A program made the position numbers and the translations under genes. The notes under the pieces were generated by a model. The model did not search any database, was not told where the DNA came from, and worked only from the letters and a program-made list of their open reading frames with translations. From Oscillospiraceae bacterium (lineage in GTDB: Bacteria > Bacillota > Clostridia > Oscillospirales > Acutalibacteraceae): 15,102 nucleotides of DNA. The stretch lies in assembly GCA_902796535.1 (NCBI GenBank), contig CADBPL010000039.1:1-15102 (forward strand). The letters are read 5' to 3'. Positions 12,686 to 15,102 of this stretch are shown here, piece by piece (position 1 is the stretch's first letter; every line of letters begins with the position of its first letter).

Positions 12686-14926
12686 TTGGCAAAGAAGAAA
12701 AAAGAAGAAAAAGAATTTGTCGGCGAAGAAAACCCGAACGCTCACATCCTCGGCGCCGGTGAAGTCGTCAACCAGCTGATCACCGAAACGCTGGAAGTCA
12801 ACTATATGCCCTACGCAATGAGCGTGATCATGTCCCGCGCCATTCCCGAAATCGACGGGTTCAAGCCGGCGCACCGCAAGCTGCTCTACACCATGTACAA
12901 AATGGGGCTGCTCACCGGCGCGCGGGTCAAATCCGCCAACATCGTCGGGCGCACCATGCAGCTCAACCCCCACGGCGACGCCGCTATTTATGACACGATG
13001 GTGCGTCTGTCCCGCGGGTATGAGGCGCTGCTGCACCCGTTCGTTGATTCCAAGGGCAACTTCGGCAAGGCGTATTCGCGCGATATGATGTGGGCGGCTT
13101 CGCGTTACACCGAGGCAAAGTTAGAACCCATCTGCGCCGAGCTGTTCGGCGATATCGATAAAGACACCGTCGATTTTGTCGACAATTACGACAACTCCAT
13201 GAAGGAGCCGACCCTGCTGCCCGTCTCGTTCCCGAGCGTGCTGGTCAACGCCAACACGGGCATCGCTGTGGGCATGGCCAGCTCCATCTGTCCGTTCAAC
13301 CTCAATGAGATCTGCCGCGTGACGCAGGAGCTGATCAAAGACAGCGACTACGATGTGGGCGAGATCATCAAAGCCCCCGATTTTATCGGCGGCGGCCAGA
13401 TCATCTACAACCCCGTCGAGATGTATCACATCATTCACGAGGGGCGGGGCAGCGTGCGCGTGCGCGCCCGTTACCGCTATGATAAGTCCAACAACTGCAT
13501 TGACGTTACCGAGATCCCGCCGACCACCACGGCGGAGGCGATCATTGAAAAAATGATCGAAAAATTCAAGGGCGGTTCGCTCAAAGAGATCAGCGACGTG
13601 CGCGACGAAACCGATAAGAAGGGTCTGAAGATCACCATTGACCTCAAGCGCGGCGTCGACCCGGACAAGCTCATGCTCAAGCTCTACAAGACCACCCCGA
13701 TGGAGGACACCTTCTCCTGCAACTTTAACGTCCTCATCGGCGGCATGCCCCGCGTGCTGGGCGTGAAGGAGCTGCTGCTGGAGTGGATCGCGTTCCGCAC
13801 GGAATGTGTGCGCCGCCGCATCTATTTTGAACTGAGCAAGAGCAAAGAGCGCCTGCATCTGCTGGAAGGCCTGCAAAAGATCCTGCTGGATATCGACAAG
13901 GCCATTGCCATCATCCGCAACACCGATGAAGAAAAAGAAGTGGTCACCAACCTGATGATCGGCTTTGGCATCGACGAGGTGCAGGCGGAATACGTGGCGG
14001 AAATCAAGCTGCGTCACCTCAACCGCGAATATATCCTCAGGCACACGAAGGATATCGAGAACCTCAAGGACGCCATCGGCGACATGGAGGATATCCTGTC
14101 TCATCCGAACCGCGTCAAAAAGATCATTATCAAAGAGCTGGACGGCGTGAGCAAAAAATACGGCAAAGAGCGCCGCAGCGAGATCGTTTATCAGGTGGAG
14201 CTTGCGGAAGAAAACGAAGAGCCGACCGTTTCCGACGAACCGGTTCACCTGTTCGTTTCGCAGCAGGGCTACTTCAAAAAGATTTCACCCCAGTCGCTGC
14301 GCATGAGCGGTGAACAGAAGGTGAAGGACGGCGACGCCATCGCCGCCTCGTGGGACACCACCAACGACGTGGAGCTGCTGTTTTTCAGCGATCAGCGTCA
14401 GGTCTACAAGGCCAAGGCGGATGATTTTGAATACACCAAGGCCAGCACGCTGGGCGATTTCATTCCCTCCCGGCTCGGCATGGACGAGGGCGAAAGCTAT
14501 TTCGACACCGTCGTGACCAGGAATTACAGCGGTTGGGTGCTGTTCTTTTTTGAAAACGGCAAGGTCGCCAAGGTCGATTTGGCGTCTTACAACACCAAGA
14601 CCAACCGTAAAAAGCTCATCAAGGCTTACAGCGACAAAAGCCCCCTCGTGGCCGTGCGCCACATTGAAGAAGACCGCGACTTCGTTCTGGTTTCCTCCGC
14701 CGGCCGCCATCTGCTGTTCAATTCCGGTTCGGTCGCCGCCAAAACCACGAAGGACACGCAGGGCGTGGCGGTCATGACGCTCAAAAAAGGCCAGCGGCTG
14801 GTTCGGGTGCGCGATTACCGCCCGGGTGAATTTGCCAAGCCCTACCGCTACCGCACCAAAACGCTGCCGTCGCTGGGCGCGCTGCTTTCCGAAGAGGACA
14901 GCGCCGAGCAACTCAAGCTGATCTGA
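12686..14926 (+). CDS. Type IIA DNA topoisomerase subunit A (ParC/GyrA-like, divergent)
   Basis: DNA cleavage-rejoining subunit matching the B subunit 18 bp upstream. It starts at TTG 12686, with AGGAG 10 nt upstream. The 746 residues begin with a Lys/Glu-rich tail, then YAMSVIMSRAIPE (43-55), FKPAHRKLLY (59-68) and NPHGD (94-98), where gyrase and topoisomerase IV have HPHGD. WAASRYTEAKL (136-146) carries the Arg140-Tyr141 catalytic pair. EPTLLPVSFPSVLVN and GIAVGMAS follow. A coiled-coil and gate region spans about 370-500, and a beta-pinwheel-type C-terminal domain begins near 512. I see no GyrA-box (QRRGGKG-like) motif, so negative supercoiling activity is unlikely and a relaxing or decatenating role is the better inference. 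It ends just before a terminator-like hairpin. Identification as an A subunit is firm; gyrA or parC naming is not. Confidence 0.9.
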   Translation: MAKKKKEEKEFVGEENPNAHILGAGEVVNQLITETLEVNYMPYAMSVIMSRAIPEIDGFKPAHRKLLYTMYKMGLLTGARVKSANIVGRTMQLNPHGDAAIYDTMVRLSRGYEALLHPFVDSKGNFGKAYSRDMMWAASRYTEAKLEPICAELFGDIDKDTVDFVDNYDNSMKEPTLLPVSFPSVLVNANTGIAVGMASSICPFNLNEICRVTQELIKDSDYDVGEIIKAPDFIGGGQIIYNPVEMYHIIHEGRGSVRVRARYRYDKSNNCIDVTEIPPTTTAEAIIEKMIEKFKGGSLKEISDVRDETDKKGLKITIDLKRGVDPDKLMLKLYKTTPMEDTFSCNFNVLIGGMPRVLGVKELLLEWIAFRTECVRRRIYFELSKSKERLHLLEGLQKILLDIDKAIAIIRNTDEEKEVVTNLMIGFGIDEVQAEYVAEIKLRHLNREYILRHTKDIENLKDAIGDMEDILSHPNRVKKIIIKELDGVSKKYGKERRSEIVYQVELAEENEEPTVSDEPVHLFVSQQGYFKKISPQSLRMSGEQKVKDGDAIAASWDTTNDVELLFFSDQRQVYKAKADDFEYTKASTLGDFIPSRLGMDEGESYFDTVVTRNYSGWVLFFFENGKVAKVDLASYNTKTNRKKLIKAYSDKSPLVAVRHIEEDRDFVLVSSAGRHLLFNSGSVAAKTTKDTQGVAVMTLKKGQRLVRVRDYRPGEFAKPYRYRTKTLPSLGALLSEEDSAEQLKLI

Positions 14927-14927
14927 T

Positions 14928-14949
14928 AGAGCGGTTCGATGCTCTTTTT
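14928..14949 (+). terminator. Intrinsic terminator after the topoisomerase A gene
   Basis: AGAGC (14928-14932) and GCTCT (14941-14945) form a 5-bp stem with an 8-nt loop, followed directly by more T (14946-14949). It starts 1 bp after the stop codon. The stem is short. Overlapping alternative stems exist: AGCGGTT (14930-14936) with AACCGCT (14958-14964), and CGGTTC (14932-14937) with GAACCG (14965-14970). Confidence 0.45.
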
Positions 14950-14952
14950 GCT

Positions 14953-15102
14953 TCAGTAACCGCTGAACCGTGTGGCAGTGTGCAGGTTGACGAGAGGATT
15001 TTTCGTCAGATGAAGCAAAAAACGCAGGCAATACTTGGTGTATTAACGAGTATTTTTGCGAGATATGGCGGAAAATACGCCGTCAGGATGTGCGCTGCCA
15101 TG
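14953..15102 (+). repeat. Structured intergenic element, copy 1 (runs off right edge)
   Basis: This is the plus-strand copy of the element also present at 5256-5422. The core is 14998-15076 (79 bp). Its outer stem pairs ATTTTTCGTC (14998-15007) with GGCGGAAAAT (15067-15076), including two G-U pairs. A 7x7 internal loop and a 5-bp middle stem (15015-15019 with 15055-15059) follow. After a 10-nt bulge (15020-15029) comes an 8-bp inner stem (15030-15037 with 15047-15054), with one G-U, and the 9-nt loop GTGTATTAA. G-U pairs form only in RNA read from this strand, which sets the orientation. Upstream, CAGTAACCGCTGAA (14954-14967) matches the 5' end of copy 2 (CAGGGAACCTCTGAA). The 3' flank CAGGATG..CGC also matches copy 2. 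The far end lies beyond the window. It follows the last gene in the same orientation. Confidence 0.8.

Noticed and set aside
1..15102. CRISPR array, tRNA, rRNA, prophage, transposase or toxin-antitoxin genes
   Set aside because: Read through for regular direct repeats, tRNA-like cloverleaf ends, rRNA signatures and transposase or phage motifs on both strands; none seen. Apart from the structured repeat and the NERD gene, content is housekeeping.

Overview
The window reads as chromosome of a Gram-positive anaerobe of the Bacillota, most likely class Clostridia near the Oscillospiraceae/Ruminococcaceae. This placement is an inference from gene order (tsaE-tsaB, rpiB-upp, rplI-dnaB, tilS-hpt-ftsH), strong GGAGG-type ribosome sites, a GC-rich backbone with AT-rich promoters, and a divergent type II topoisomerase pair after ftsH. 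I see no phage, insertion-sequence transposase, CRISPR array, rRNA or tRNA.

Left arm (1-2407, minus strand): a partial SanA/YdcF-like (DUF218) membrane protein runs off the left edge. Next come an AT-rich membrane-anchored NERD-domain protein that starts with TTG, and a RodA-type SEDS peptidoglycan glycosyltransferase. The rodA reading frame continues 24 codons above its first ATG with no ordinary start codon, although a strong ribosome site lies in front of an ATA. A compact region (2358-2444) then carries divergent promoters.

Right arm (2467-14926, plus strand) is a long run of housekeeping genes. tsaE and tsaB belong to the tRNA t6A pathway. rpiB (pentose phosphate) and upp (uracil salvage) follow, then rplI (ribosomal protein L9) and dnaB (replicative helicase). 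tilS (tRNA-Ile lysidinylation), hpt (purine salvage) and ftsH (membrane protease) form a tight group. The arm ends with a B/A pair of a ParE/ParC-like topoisomerase whose motifs differ from standard gyrase and topoisomerase IV. Promoter-like sequences inside tsaB and tilS would let the downstream genes be transcribed separately.

The most unusual content is not a gene. The spacer between rplI and dnaB and the sequence after the last gene hold two diverged copies of the same element in opposite orientation. Each has a core of exactly 79 bp (5300-5378 minus; 14998-15076 plus), about 73% identical with no gaps. Both fold into the same three-stem structure with a conserved 9-nt loop, and the differences in the stems keep pairing: three double compensatory changes, three G-U/Watson-Crick exchanges and no broken pair. 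Similarity extends outside the core to inverted-repeat-like ends, so the whole element is probably about 165 bp. It looks like a dispersed structured-RNA or MITE-like family that I cannot name.
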